64,000 nucleotides of DNA, from contig NZ_CP132942.1 of NCBI RefSeq assembly GCF_040359615.1, forward strand, positions 558,001 to 622,000, given 5' to 3'. A model generated the notes under the pieces. The model was not told where the DNA came from and made no database searches. It saw nothing but the letters and a program-made list of their open reading frames with translations. This DNA comes from Tunturibacter psychrotolerans (GTDB lineage Bacteria; Acidobacteriota; Terriglobia; Terriglobales; Acidobacteriaceae). The position numbers and the translations under genes were made by a program. Shown in pieces: positions 45,795 to 55,032 of this stretch. Position 1 is the first letter of the stretch. Each line of letters starts with the position of its first letter.

Positions 45795-46679
45795 ATGAGG
45801 ATAAGACAAGCGGCGGCGATGGCAATCATTGGGCTGGCTCCGGCGCTCACCGGATGCCTGACCCATACCCGCATCGTCCCCAAGACCCGCCCCGCCGACG
45901 TCGTCCTCAACGCCGAGCTCGGTCAGCTCCTCAAGCAGGTCGATCAGCGCTTCGAAGCCGTCCAGACCATGAACGCGGCCATCGAAATCGTCGCCACCAC
46001 CGGCGGCGGCCGCCAGGGCAAAGAAACCACCTACCCCAGCTTCGGCGGGTATATCTTCATCAGAAAGCCACAGGACCTTCGCGTCCTGCTCCGCGTGCCC
46101 TTTCTCGGTTCGGTGGCGCTCGACATGGTCAGCAACGGCAAAACCTGGAAGCTCTGGGTCCCCCGCCGCAACCTCGCCATGATCGGCACCAGCGAAGTCA
46201 CCAAGCCCTCCACCAACGGCCTCGAAAACCTCCGCCCCGCCGTCTTCTTTGACTCGCTCCTCGTCCACGGTCTTGGGCCCGATCAGGTCGTCGTCCTCAC
46301 CCAGGACACGCGAGTGGTCGCAAACGACAAGGACAAAAAGGACCTCGTCGAGGAGCAGGACTACGACCTCGAGTTTCTGGCTCAGCCTGAGGGCAAAACC
46401 GCCCATGCCGTCCGCGTCATTCACATCGGCCGCAATAACCTCCTGCCCTACCAGCAGGACATCTACGGCCCCGACGGCACCATCGTCACCCGCGCCTTCT
46501 ACAGCAACTATCAGAAGTTCGGTGACACGCCCTTCCCCATGAAGATCGAGATCAGTCGCCCCCAGGACCAGTACAACCTCACCATCACCGTCACCAAGCT
46601 GACCCTCAATCAAAAACTCGAAGACGACCAGTTCGAGCTGAGAATCCCCGACACCGTCCCAGTCAAAAACATGGACTAG
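45795..46679 (+). CDS. Outer-membrane lipoprotein, LolA/LolB-like (DUF4292-type)
   Basis: About 294 aa. The N-terminus MRIRQAAAMAIIGLAPALTGC is a lipoprotein signal with acceptor Cys at residue 21. The mature protein alternates beta strands such as GGYIFIRKPQDLRVLLRVPF, GSVALDMVSNGKTWKLWVPR and DYDLEFLAQPEG, fitting the half-barrel of LolA/LolB/DUF4292 lipoproteins that handle lipids or lipoproteins at the outer membrane. I prefer the ATG at 45795 to a TTG at 45780, which falls in a promoter-like TATACT. Partner unknown. Confidence 0.82.
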   Translation: MRIRQAAAMAIIGLAPALTGCLTHTRIVPKTRPADVVLNAELGQLLKQVDQRFEAVQTMNAAIEIVATTGGGRQGKETTYPSFGGYIFIRKPQDLRVLLRVPFLGSVALDMVSNGKTWKLWVPRRNLAMIGTSEVTKPSTNGLENLRPAVFFDSLLVHGLGPDQVVVLTQDTRVVANDKDKKDLVEEQDYDLEFLAQPEGKTAHAVRVIHIGRNNLLPYQQDIYGPDGTIVTRAFYSNYQKFGDTPFPMKIEISRPQDQYNLTITVTKLTLNQKLEDDQFELRIPDTVPVKNMD

Positions 46680-46863
46680 CTCCTTCCGCGCCGACTTCCA
46701 GTCATTGCCCGTTCTCCTCCCACATCCCAATAGCCCCATCATCTCCAACGAAGCGGAGAGACCCTATGTCTGTTCTTCACCTCTGCATGCGAACTCCAGT
46801 CACTGAATCGACAAATCTCCCTTCCGCATCCAAGTTCACGGTTCCGGTGCAAAAAGGTGACCC

Positions 46864-47793
46864 ATGAAAGCGATGCAGCTCTATCAGTCTCCAGAAGGCG
46901 TCTCCCTCCACCTCGGCCGCGTCGCTGAACCCACGCCCGGCAAAGCAGAGGTTCTGATCCAGGTCCACGCCGCAGGAGTCACCCCTACCGAACTCGACTG
47001 GTACCCCACCACCCACTCCAAGGCTGGAGCCAAGCGCGAAAACGCCATCCCCGGCCACGAGTTCTCCGGCACCATCGTAGCCTTCGGCGAAGACGTCACC
47101 AGCTTCACCCTCGGCCAGTCTGTATACGGCATGAACGACTGGTTCGCCGAAGGAGCCACCGCCGAGTTCTGCCTCACCATCCCCACCAGCATCGCGCCTA
47201 AACCGGCCACTCTAACCCACGCCGAAGCCGCAACAATCCCCATCGGAGCCCTCACCGCATGGCAGGGCCTCTTCGACCACGCCAAACTCCAGCCCAAGCA
47301 GCGCGTCCTCATCCACGGAGGCGCCGGGGCCGTCGGCATCTTCGCCGTCCAGCTCGCGCACAACCACGGAGCCTACGTCATCGCCACCGCCTCCACCCCA
47401 ACCCTCGATCTCGTCAAGCAGCTCGGCGCCGACGAGGTCATCGACTACAAAACCTCACGCTTCCAAGATCTCGTCCACGAAATCGACGTCGTCTTCGACA
47501 CCGTAGGCGGCGAAACCCGCGACCTCTCCTGGCCCATTCTCAAACCCGAAGGCCGCATGATCACCATCGCCGCCGACGCAGAAACCAGCACCGACCCTCG
47601 CGCCAAGGAAAGCTTCTTCATCGTCGAGCCCAGCCAGACTCAACTCATAGAAATCGCAAAACTACTCGACGCCGGATCGCTGAAAACCTTCGTCAGCGCC
47701 GCCGTCCCACTAGACGACGCAGCGGCTGCCTACGCCAAAACCATCTCGCAAAAACTAGGCTACGGCAAAGTAGTCATCACCCTCGCCGACTAG
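46864..47793 (+). CDS. NADP-dependent quinone oxidoreductase (zeta-crystallin-like MDR)
   Basis: A 309-aa medium-chain reductase without zinc ligands. It has AGVTPTELDWYPT, IPGHEFSGTIVAFGEDV, the cofactor motif VLIHGGAGAVGIFAVQLAHNHGA and the segment DVVFDTVGGETRDLSWPILKPEG. Members reduce quinones or activated alkenes with NADPH. AAGGTG precedes the ATG. Its last 4 bp overlap the convergent DoxX gene. Confidence 0.92.
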   Translation: MKAMQLYQSPEGVSLHLGRVAEPTPGKAEVLIQVHAAGVTPTELDWYPTTHSKAGAKRENAIPGHEFSGTIVAFGEDVTSFTLGQSVYGMNDWFAEGATAEFCLTIPTSIAPKPATLTHAEAATIPIGALTAWQGLFDHAKLQPKQRVLIHGGAGAVGIFAVQLAHNHGAYVIATASTPTLDLVKQLGADEVIDYKTSRFQDLVHEIDVVFDTVGGETRDLSWPILKPEGRMITIAADAETSTDPRAKESFFIVEPSQTQLIEIAKLLDAGSLKTFVSAAVPLDDAAAAYAKTISQKLGYGKVVITLAD

Positions 47794-48275
47794 TCCTCCG
47801 CCCAGCGCGCGCCAGCATCCGCCACCGTATACGAACCGCGCTTCGACCGCCCCTCGTTCTTCACTGCAGAAGCCAAGGCCCCCAGCAACAGCGCTCCTCC
47901 AGCATCCGCAAACACCGAGTAATTTAGCGGCCCTTTAATCCCCCCACTCCACGTCATCGCCAGCGCGAACAGCGCGAACAGTAAAGCCGCCCCATACGCG
48001 ACATACTCCAGCTTGTATCCAATCAGCAGCCCCACCCCAAACACAACTTCGAACCCTGTCGCAATCCAAGCCAGCGCAGGAATCAGCGCCTTCGGCGCAA
48101 AGCTGTTCACCACTCCGCAATAAGCCACAAAGTGAGCCCAGTCCCCCCACGAAGCTCGAGGCGACCCATACGGCCCCCACAGCCCGAACCTGTCGGCCAC
48201 AGCCGAAAGCAGCGTCATCGCCAGCGCAATGCGCCCCACCCACAAAGCAAACGTCACAACACGAGAAGCTCTCAT
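47790..48275 (-). CDS. DoxX-family membrane protein
   Basis: About 161 aa with four hydrophobic helices: VVTFALWVGRIALAMTLLSAV, the loop VADRFGLWGPYGSPRASWGDW, then ALAWIATGFEVVFGVGLLIG, YVAYGAALLFALFALAMTW and a C-terminal helix around DAGGALLLGALAS. The GRIALAM start and FE helix are DoxX/TQO-like. These proteins may couple to quinones or oxidative stress proteins; the adjacent quinone reductase is convergent, so not an operon partner. I chose the ATG at 48275 because a longer reading would run into the upstream TonB-domain gene. Confidence 0.8.
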   Translation of the reverse strand: MRASRVVTFALWVGRIALAMTLLSAVADRFGLWGPYGSPRASWGDWAHFVAYCGVVNSFAPKALIPALAWIATGFEVVFGVGLLIGYKLEYVAYGAALLFALFALAMTWSGGIKGPLNYSVFADAGGALLLGALASAVKNEGRSKRGSYTVADAGARWAED

Positions 48276-48343
48276 ATTCAGACACTCAGACCGCAACTTC
48301 AAATAAACCCATATCAGAACTGTCGCTATATTTCGGTGAAAGG

Positions 48344-48841
48344 CTAACTGGGGGTCCTCTTGATGACTGGCCCAGAGCCGCATCCAGGAGGCAACGGGAT
48401 CATGTTTCCACCCTTCACGCCACCTTTGCCGTCGGGCATGTAGACCGGAAAGGATTCGCCATCTCCGAGATAGAAGATTGAAACGCTGGTGCGCACGGCA
48501 ATCGCGTGTCCGTGCTTCTCGTAAGGTTTATATGTCCACTCCTTGATCGCTACCATCGCCGAGTCTTTCAGTTCGTCATACCCACTCACAAACTCCGCGT
48601 CACTCACTTTTCCTTTCTCATCGACGGCAACCTTCAGTATCACCATAGCGTTCGAGCACTTTTTTATTGCCCCCTCGGGCAACTTTGGCGCAACAACATG
48701 GTCCAGACGCTTAGCCATAACTGTTTCAGGAACCTCCACCGCTTTAGCGGAAGAGCCGCCATCCTGAGCAGAGCAGTTGGTCAGAGCGGAGACAAGCAAC
48801 ACGAGCCGAAATATAGAGCGGCAGTAGGTATGAACGGTCAT
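48344..48841 (-). CDS. Small exported TonB C-terminal domain protein
   Basis: About 165 aa with a signal-like N-terminus (TYCRSIFRLVLLVSALTNCSAQ; Cys after TN could be a lipidation site). The C-terminal part shows the TonB fold opening: AKRLDHVVAPKLPEGAIKK, then VILKVAVDEKGKVSDAEFVSG and AIKEWTYKPYEKHGHAIAV. It lacks a long Pro-rich linker, so it is probably not a classical energy transducer but a TonB-C 'orphan' common in Acidobacteria. A TATAGT box ends 8 nt before the ATG. Confidence 0.8.
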   Translation of the reverse strand: MTVHTYCRSIFRLVLLVSALTNCSAQDGGSSAKAVEVPETVMAKRLDHVVAPKLPEGAIKKCSNAMVILKVAVDEKGKVSDAEFVSGYDELKDSAMVAIKEWTYKPYEKHGHAIAVRTSVSIFYLGDGESFPVYMPDGKGGVKGGNMIPLPPGCGSGPVIKRTPS

Positions 48842-48849
48842 TCCAGCCA

Positions 48850-48855
48850 ACTATA
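48850..48855 (-). promoter_or_regulatory. -10-like box TATAGT, leaderless start
   Basis: On the minus strand TATAGT is followed by 8 nt (TGGCTGGA) and the ATG of the TonB-domain gene. Ribosome site weak or absent. Confidence 0.4.
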
Positions 48856-48972
48856 TCCCCTGTGGAGTTTCGAAATCAGTTCGGCTGTAAAGAAATCATC
48901 GCCGTTCCCGATAGAGGACTGGGGCGCGCGGCCGCCTATCAGCACCGTTTCCAAACAGGGAAACATTCGCAG

Positions 48973-50034
48973 TTACATAAAGTCCCGAAGCCCTGCCCGC
49001 TCCGCATGCACCACAATCGCCTCGTTGATCTCGAGCGCCAGCGCCAGCGCCGCGCGTCCATCCTCACCCGACACCACAGGCCTTGTGCGCTCACGCACAG
49101 CCTTCAAAAACGACTCAATCTCCAGTCGCAACGGCTCCCCCAACTCCACCGCCACCTTCTTCAGCGACAACCCCGCCGAAGGATGTCCTCCCGGAAGCGC
49201 CCCCGCCTGCTGCGCCTTCTCAGCCAACGCAGCCAACATCGCCGGATCCATTCCAGCCGCCGCAGTCACATCGATCATCAACAGGTCCTGCCGCGCAAAA
49301 TCCAGCGACAAATACTGATGCGGCTGAAAGAATCGCAGCTTCCTCACCCGCTCCGTACTCACCCGGCTGGCCGTAAAGTTCGCGATACAGCCGTTCTCAA
49401 ACTCCACCCGCACATTCGCAATATCCACCTTGCGCGACAGCACCGGAAGCCCCACAGCCCTTACCTCGCGCACCGGCGAAGCCACCAGGCTCAGCACAAT
49501 GTCCAGATCATGAATCATCAGATCCAAAACCACATCCACATCAAGCGAACGCGGCGTAAAGATACTCAGCCGATGCGCCTCGAAGAACATCGGCTTATGC
49601 AGATGCGCCTTCGCCGCAGTCACAGCTGGATTAAACCGCTCCAGATGCCCAACCTGCACGATGCGCCCATGCTTCGCGGCCAACTCAAGAATCAAATCAG
49701 CATCCGCGAGACTCGCGGCCAGCGGCTTCTCAATCAGCAGATCCACACCAGCTGCCAACAGCGGCACAGCGGCGGAAGCATGATGCACCGTCGGCACACA
49801 AACCGATGCAGCATCGAGCCCGCCAACAGCGGCCAGGCAAGCCTCGATCGTCTCAAAGCCCGGCACGCCAAACTTCTCCGATGCCGCAGCCACAGCTACC
49901 GAATCACGGTCCACCACAGCCACAAGCTCGACCGCCTGCCCCGCCTGCTGAAGCTCCCGCAGCACCCGCAGATGGTTGCGCCCAAAGGCTCCCGCCCCAA
50001 CCACTGCAACCCGCAGCGCCCGCGTATCCGCCAC
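48973..50034 (-). CDS. Gfo/Idh/MocA family oxidoreductase
   Basis: A 353-aa NAD(P)-dependent sugar/polyol oxidoreductase. The dinucleotide site is RVAVVGAGAFGRNHLRVL; the family EKP motif is LLIEKPLAAS, with VQVGHLERFNPAV and the catalytic His region IHDLDIVLSLV following. It probably acts on a nucleotide sugar or inositol-like substrate. The GTG start overlaps the stop of the small upstream gene (TAGTG), so the two are translationally coupled. Confidence 0.92.
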   Translation of the reverse strand: MADTRALRVAVVGAGAFGRNHLRVLRELQQAGQAVELVAVVDRDSVAVAAASEKFGVPGFETIEACLAAVGGLDAASVCVPTVHHASAAVPLLAAGVDLLIEKPLAASLADADLILELAAKHGRIVQVGHLERFNPAVTAAKAHLHKPMFFEAHRLSIFTPRSLDVDVVLDLMIHDLDIVLSLVASPVREVRAVGLPVLSRKVDIANVRVEFENGCIANFTASRVSTERVRKLRFFQPHQYLSLDFARQDLLMIDVTAAAGMDPAMLAALAEKAQQAGALPGGHPSAGLSLKKVAVELGEPLRLEIESFLKAVRERTRPVVSGEDGRAALALALEINEAIVVHAERAGLRDFM

Positions 50035-50243
50035 TATTTTTCGACCGGAGCCTCAACTGCCTCGCGGCAGCGGGCATACAGCTCGAGCAGGTGCGTCACC
50101 TGGTCATCACTCTTAGGCGAGCTCGGCAGACCAAAACCAGTCGATCCAGCGGACTTGCTTCCGACATTGGCCTGCGCTGCAACGAACTTAAGTAGATCGA
50201 GCGCGATATCTTCGGTACGGCGCGCCGTGCTGATGGATTCCAT
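50034..50243 (-). CDS. Small protein coupled to the oxidoreductase, function unknown
   Basis: A 69-aa protein, MESISTARRTEDIALDLLKF ... HLLELYARCREAVEAPVEK, with two amphipathic helices. AGAGGAAA lies about 8 nt before the ATG. Its stop codon overlaps the GTG of the oxidoreductase by 1 nt (TAGTG), strong evidence that it is a real coding sequence in one operon. No family recognised. Confidence 0.65.
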   Translation of the reverse strand: MESISTARRTEDIALDLLKFVAAQANVGSKSAGSTGFGLPSSPKSDDQVTHLLELYARCREAVEAPVEK

Positions 50244-50373
50244 GAAATGTTTCCTCTCGGTGTCTCTCAGCTGATGTTAACGGCCCACATGCCATGCACG
50301 CAAATACGCCTCCTCACCTCAACGATAAACAGACGATAGACTTCTCCTCAGACACAAGCAGACGGAGGCAGAC

Positions 50374-51231
50374 TTGGAATTTTGTGACGACGAATTCAGC
50401 GACGACGATCTGACGAACTTCGAAGCCCACGGCGCCACACTTCCTGCGAACCCAGACACCCAGGGTTACGTCGAACACAAGGGAGCCCAAATCTGGTACG
50501 CCACCTACGGCTCCGGCTCACCCGTCATCCTTCTCCACGGAGGCTTCGGACACAGCGGCAATTGGAGCTATCAGCTTCCCGACCTCTTCACTGCCGGGCA
50601 CCGCGTCATCTTCATCGATAGCCGTGGACACGGCCGCAGTACGCGCGACGATCGCCCCTACTCCTACGAACTAATGGCCTCAGACGTCCTCGCCGTCATG
50701 GATACACTGCACCTCGAACGAGCAGCCCTCGTCGGTTGGAGTGACGGCGCCTGCATCGCTCTCATCCTCGCCGATCAAGCGCCCTTCCGCGTCGCCGGAG
50801 CCTTCTTCTTCGGGTGCAACATGGACCCCAGCGGCCTCAAACAAATCAACGAGCGCAACCCGCTCCTGCACCGCTGCCTCGGACGCCACGCAATGGACTA
50901 CGCCCAGCTTTCACCGACGCCCGACCAGTTCAACGAGTTCGCCCACGCCGTCCGCATCATGATGAACACCCAACCCAACTACACCTCACAAGACCTCGCC
51001 AGAGTCAGTGTGCCCGTAGCCATTGTGCAAGCCGAACACGATGAGTTCATCAAGGACGAACACGCCGAGTACCTGGCTCGCACCATCCCCAACGCCAAGC
51101 TCATCATCCTCAAAGGCGTAAGCCACTTCGTACCGCTCCAGCGCCCACACATCTTCAACGCCGCCATGCTAGCTTTCATCACAGAAGTCCTGCCAGACAG
51201 GCCGAGCATGCGTGGGGCGGTCACCTTGTGA
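50374..51231 (+). CDS. Alpha/beta hydrolase
   Basis: A 285-aa hydrolase. The oxyanion segment is SPVILLHGGFGHSGNWSYQLP, the nucleophile elbow GWSDGACIALILAD (Ser), an acid lies in VQAEHDEFIKDEHA, and the His is in LKGVSHFVPLQRP. The N-terminus is unusually acidic (EFCDDEFSDDDLTNFEAH). The start is TTG, supported by GGAGG 5 nt upstream. The last residues (RGAVTL, stop TGA) are encoded by the left half of a dispersed repeat, so the C-terminus has been supplied by the repeat. Substrate unknown. Confidence 0.88.
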   Translation: MEFCDDEFSDDDLTNFEAHGATLPANPDTQGYVEHKGAQIWYATYGSGSPVILLHGGFGHSGNWSYQLPDLFTAGHRVIFIDSRGHGRSTRDDRPYSYELMASDVLAVMDTLHLERAALVGWSDGACIALILADQAPFRVAGAFFFGCNMDPSGLKQINERNPLLHRCLGRHAMDYAQLSPTPDQFNEFAHAVRIMMNTQPNYTSQDLARVSVPVAIVQAEHDEFIKDEHAEYLARTIPNAKLIILKGVSHFVPLQRPHIFNAAMLAFITEVLPDRPSMRGAVTL

Positions 51232-51312
51232 CACGAATACGAATCGCGACCAACGGGAGCGCCAACCGAAGGGGTATACAAGTCACGAAGTGACCGCCGC
51301 CCGCGCAGGGCG
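51211..51312. repeat. Two-hairpin dispersed repeat, copy 3 (inverted pair)
   Basis: A right copy in plus orientation (GCGACCAACGGGAG ... GGTATAC, GTCAC-GAA-GTGAC, CGCCC-GCGCA-GGGCG, to 51312) is preceded by a degenerate copy in minus orientation (51211-51240). It lies between convergent genes, ends 4 bp from the alr stop and contains the hydrolase stop codon. Confidence 0.75.
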
Positions 51313-51315
51313 TAT

Positions 51316-52503
51316 TTAAACCCCAGATCGATGAGCCGGCCGCACCCCACAAACAATCTCATATGCAATCGTCCCCGCCAGCCGCGCATGATCCTCCGCC
51401 GTCACGCCATCCCCAAGCACCACCACCTCATCCCCCAGCGCCACGCCTTCAATCCCGCTCACATCCACAATCGTCAGATTCATCGACACCCTACCCACAA
51501 TCGGCGCCTTCTCCCCCCGCACCATCGCCCACCCACCAGCCCGCGCATTCGAAGCCGAGAGCTCCCGCCGCACTCCATCCGCATACCCCACCGGCAGCAG
51601 CGCCAACCGCATCGCCCGCGGCACACAATAGATCCCGTTGTATCCCACGGTATCTCCCGCCTCCGCCTCGCGCAGCCCAATCACCCGCGTCTTCCACGTC
51701 ATCACCGGCTGCAGCTTCTGCCGCACCTCACTCAAACCCTCACCCTCAATCGGCAAGCAGTACCCATACAACGCAATCCCCGTCCGCACCATCGACCGCG
51801 CCCCCACAATCTCCGCCACCCCTTGTAGCCAAGCCACATTCCGCACCCCTTCGTTGTCGATCGTGGAAGAGTTCCCCGCATGCACCCACGACGCCCGCAG
51901 ATCCGCAGCCTGCACCACACCAATCGCCTCCTCGAACCGCCTCCGCTGCAACACCGTCTGAGCCGACCCAGCCACCTCCGACGAAGCAAAGTGCGTCATC
52001 ACTCCATCCACCCGAATCCCCGACTCCCCCCGCACCCACGCCACCAACTCCTCCAATTCGACCCCGACGGCCACCCCCTGCCGCGCCATCCCCGTATCAA
52101 TCTCCACATGCACCCCCACCGGCCCCATCCCCAGCCGCTTCGCCGCCTCGGCCAACCACTCCATCTGCTCCCGCAGCCAAACCACCGGCGTCAACCCCAG
52201 CCGCACCACTTCCTCCGCATCCTCCCGTAGCAGCCCGGACATCACCAGGATCCCCGGCCGCTCCCTCCGCGCAACCCCCGCCACCTCGAGCGCCTTCTGC
52301 ACCGCCGCCCCTTCGGCGACATCCGTCACCCCGAGCCACTCCGCCCCTGCCCTTACCAGCACCGGAGCACAAACAGCCGCCCCATGCCCATAAGCATTGG
52401 CCTTCACCACCGCCAGCACCGCGGTATCCCCACCAGCCGCATCCCGCAGCAGCCTGTAGTTCCCCGCCAGCCGCCGCTCTGAAACCTCCACCCAGCTCTT
52501 CAC
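51316..52503 (-). CDS. alr: Alanine racemase
   Basis: PLP enzyme making D-alanine for peptidoglycan. The PLP Lys is in TAVLAVVKANAYGHGAAV; the second catalytic residue Tyr is in AEAGDTVGYNGIYCVP; also seen are GVMTHFASSE, WVHAGNSSTIDN and RVSMNLTIVDVSG. 395 aa is slightly long for the family. Start is GTG; a TAGGAT box lies 6 nt upstream but AGGGAT there could also act as a ribosome site. Codons are G-ending, unlike the C-ending plus-strand genes beside it. Confidence 0.96.
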   Translation of the reverse strand: MKSWVEVSERRLAGNYRLLRDAAGGDTAVLAVVKANAYGHGAAVCAPVLVRAGAEWLGVTDVAEGAAVQKALEVAGVARRERPGILVMSGLLREDAEEVVRLGLTPVVWLREQMEWLAEAAKRLGMGPVGVHVEIDTGMARQGVAVGVELEELVAWVRGESGIRVDGVMTHFASSEVAGSAQTVLQRRRFEEAIGVVQAADLRASWVHAGNSSTIDNEGVRNVAWLQGVAEIVGARSMVRTGIALYGYCLPIEGEGLSEVRQKLQPVMTWKTRVIGLREAEAGDTVGYNGIYCVPRAMRLALLPVGYADGVRRELSASNARAGGWAMVRGEKAPIVGRVSMNLTIVDVSGIEGVALGDEVVVLGDGVTAEDHARLAGTIAYEIVCGVRPAHRSGV

Positions 52504-52665
52504 ATCCCTATCCTACCGTCGCCACCCCCTCCCGCAGATACCTCCTCAAATACCTCTTGTTCCCCATCGCACCCCGAGTGTGATACAAAGCCACGTCTAA
52601 AGAAAGCACACACCGTCGCGAACTTTCCCAAGTCCGCGACCTCTCCAAGGGGTCCGTTCGTCGCC

Positions 52666-54027
52666 ATGAAAATGAATAGCCGTTCAGTCCTGCTGCACTC
52701 CAGCCTCGCCGCAGCCCTCGCACTCTCCCTCACCGCCTGCAACAACGACAGCAGTAGCAGCAGCGCCTCCAAGCAGCTCGCCGCCCTCCAGGCGCAGCAG
52801 GCAAAGAACGCCGGCAACTTCTCCAACACCGTCTTCCTCGGCGACTCCCTCACCGCCGGTTTCCAGAGCGGCTCCCTCCTTGACACCACCCAGGTCCACG
52901 GCTGGGCCCCCGTCCTCGCCGCTCAGGCCGGATTCAACATCATCCAACCCCTCATCGCCTACCCCGGCGCCCCCAACGTCCTCCATCTCGACTCCCTCGG
53001 CCCACCGCCCGTCATCACCCCGGTCGCCGGAACCTCCACCGGCCGCGATAACTTCGCCACCCAGGTCACCGACCTCGCCGTCCCCGGAGCCTTTCTCAAC
53101 GACGTCATGAACACCATCCCCGAGGTCAACCCCGCGCCCGGCAGCCAGGCACAACTCAACCAGCTAGTCCTCGGCTTCCCCGGCCTCGGCTACGGACAGG
53201 CCAACAGCCAGGCCACCTTCGCCGTAAACGCTCAACCCACCACCATCTTCCTCTGGATCGGCAATAACGACGCCCTCGTCGCCGACGAAACCGGCATGCC
53301 CTCCACCATGACCTCGGTCGCCAACTTCACCAGCCAATACCAGGCCCTCATCACCGAACTCACCACGATGGCCCCCGCCCACCTCGTCATCGCCAACATC
53401 CCCGACGTCACCAAAGTCCCCTACCTCACCCCCGCCGCGCTGGTCCTCGGCGAAGTCTCCGCCGAAACCGGCCTCCCCGCCTCCGCCCTCAGCCAGATTC
53501 TAGGCATCGTTCCCGGCGACCTCGTCAACCTCGCCGGTACCACCCAGATTCCGCTCATCCTCAAAGGCCAGCAGCAGGGACCCATCACTGACGCCGGCTT
53601 CCTCTCCGCCGCCGAGGTCGTCACCGTACAGGCCCAGGTCGCAGCCTTCAACCAAGTCATCGCCGCCCAGGCCAAGGCCGCCAACGCCACCCTCGTCGAC
53701 ATCAACGCCCTGTTCAACACCGTCTCCGCGAACGGCCTCACCATCAGCGGCTACACCGGAAACTCAAGCTTCCTCGGCGGCTTCTTCGCCCTTGACGGCA
53801 TCCACCCCACCAACGTCGGCTACGCAGTCATCGCCAACACCTTCATCGACACCATGAACGCCGGAATCAACACCAAGATCCCCGACATCCCCCTCGCTCC
53901 CGTCGCTGCCACCGATCCCTTCTGGCCGCCCAACCTCGCAGCCCAGGTAGCACCCTCCGCCCGCCCAAGAATCATCCCAGCCAGTGCCGGAAAGCCAATC
54001 TCCGCGCTCCTAAGCCCAAAGAATTAG
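52666..54027 (+). CDS. SGNH/GDSL-type lipase-like lipoprotein
   Basis: A 453-aa exported hydrolase. The lipoprotein signal ends SLTACNND (Cys at residue 25), followed by a Ser-rich stretch. GDSL block I is FLGDSLTAGFQSGS, block III is FLWIGNNDALVADE, and the C-terminal Asp-x-x-His is in ALDGIHPTNVGYAVIAN; together these give a Ser-Asp-His triad. It probably cleaves esters or lipids at the cell surface. AAGGGG lies well upstream of the ATG. Very strong C-ending codon use. Confidence 0.87.
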   Translation: MKMNSRSVLLHSSLAAALALSLTACNNDSSSSSASKQLAALQAQQAKNAGNFSNTVFLGDSLTAGFQSGSLLDTTQVHGWAPVLAAQAGFNIIQPLIAYPGAPNVLHLDSLGPPPVITPVAGTSTGRDNFATQVTDLAVPGAFLNDVMNTIPEVNPAPGSQAQLNQLVLGFPGLGYGQANSQATFAVNAQPTTIFLWIGNNDALVADETGMPSTMTSVANFTSQYQALITELTTMAPAHLVIANIPDVTKVPYLTPAALVLGEVSAETGLPASALSQILGIVPGDLVNLAGTTQIPLILKGQQQGPITDAGFLSAAEVVTVQAQVAAFNQVIAAQAKAANATLVDINALFNTVSANGLTISGYTGNSSFLGGFFALDGIHPTNVGYAVIANTFIDTMNAGINTKIPDIPLAPVAATDPFWPPNLAAQVAPSARPRIIPASAGKPISALLSPKN

Positions 54028-54128
54028 ACACTGGAGAAGAAAAGAAAATTCCCGCGCGGCTCTATGGAGACAACCATCTCACCGCAGGCAATCAGGCCGC
54101 ACGGCTTGCTGCTAATCATCCTTCAACA

Positions 54129-54134
54129 TAGTCT
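54129..54134 (+). promoter_or_regulatory. -10-like box TAGTCT, leaderless start
   Basis: TAGTCT ends 6 nt before the ATG at 54141, with GTGTGG between. No ribosome site. An in-frame GTG at 54135 would leave no room for a transcription start. Confidence 0.4.
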
Positions 54135-54140
54135 GTGTGG

Positions 54141-54998
54141 ATGAAAATCTTCGCCGTCCTTATGCTTTTTGCATCAGCTATTGGGGTAGGAATTCTGTCA
54201 GCGCAAACACCGAGTGCGACAGTTTCGCCGGGCGCATTTGTGGAGGTCGATGGTTCACGGCTCTACTACGAAGAGTGTGGAAGTGGACCGAAAGCTGTCA
54301 TCCTGCTCCATGACGGTGTCGTCGATTCAGCCGTCTGGGATGATGTATGGCCAGCGTTTTGCAAACAATTCCATACCATTCGTTTTGATCGACGGGGCTA
54401 CGGTCGTTCACCCGCCACGAAGAAGCCCTATATCGAAGCCGATGATGTCGCGACTCTCCTTCATGATCGCAAGGTATCTCAGGCCGCTCTGGTGGCCAGC
54501 TCGCATGGCGGCAATATTGCCATGAGCTTCGCTCTGCGTTACCCCGCACAAGTGAGTGAATTGGTGCTCGTAGGTCCTGAGGCAGAAGGTTTTCCGTACT
54601 CTGAGCACTTTGTGATGAACCAGCTTGCATTTCAGAACGCGAAGGACCAAACGGAAGTACGCGTTCAAAATACCTACTTCATCGTGCCGGGGAATGATGC
54701 TGCCCGAGAGCATCTTCGTAGACTGCTCAAAGCTGCACCTCAGGACCATGATCACGACGACATGCCACTGCCGGAAAAACCAGTCTTCCCTTATGTGCAA
54801 CAACTTCGCATGCCCACGTTGATTCTCATCGGCTCCGGCGACATAGCAGACAATCAGGCTGTGGCTGGGGCCTTGGTGATGGCAATACCCGGAGCTGCTC
54901 GCGTCGTGGTTCCCGATACCGGCCATCTGATGTACTTGGAAAAACCCGAAGCCTTCTTCTCCTTGGTGAGCGGATTTCTCCAATCCCATGACTTCTGA
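54141..54998 (+). CDS. Exported alpha/beta hydrolase
   Basis: About 285 aa with signal-type N-terminus (KIFAVLMLFASAIGVGILSAQ). Oxyanion segment AVILLHDGVVDSAVWDDVWP, FDRRGYGRSP, nucleophile elbow VASSHGGNIAMSFAL (Ser) and the His in VPDTGHLMYLEKPE. Codon use is mixed and lower in GC than the neighbours on both sides, suggesting recent acquisition. The ATG at 54141 has no Shine-Dalgarno sequence. Substrate unknown. Confidence 0.85.
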   Translation: MKIFAVLMLFASAIGVGILSAQTPSATVSPGAFVEVDGSRLYYEECGSGPKAVILLHDGVVDSAVWDDVWPAFCKQFHTIRFDRRGYGRSPATKKPYIEADDVATLLHDRKVSQAALVASSHGGNIAMSFALRYPAQVSELVLVGPEAEGFPYSEHFVMNQLAFQNAKDQTEVRVQNTYFIVPGNDAAREHLRRLLKAAPQDHDHDDMPLPEKPVFPYVQQLRMPTLILIGSGDIADNQAVAGALVMAIPGAARVVVPDTGHLMYLEKPEAFFSLVSGFLQSHDF

Positions 54999-55032
54999 GT
55001 ACAGATTGCTTACGGGTATAGGTGCCGAAAAC

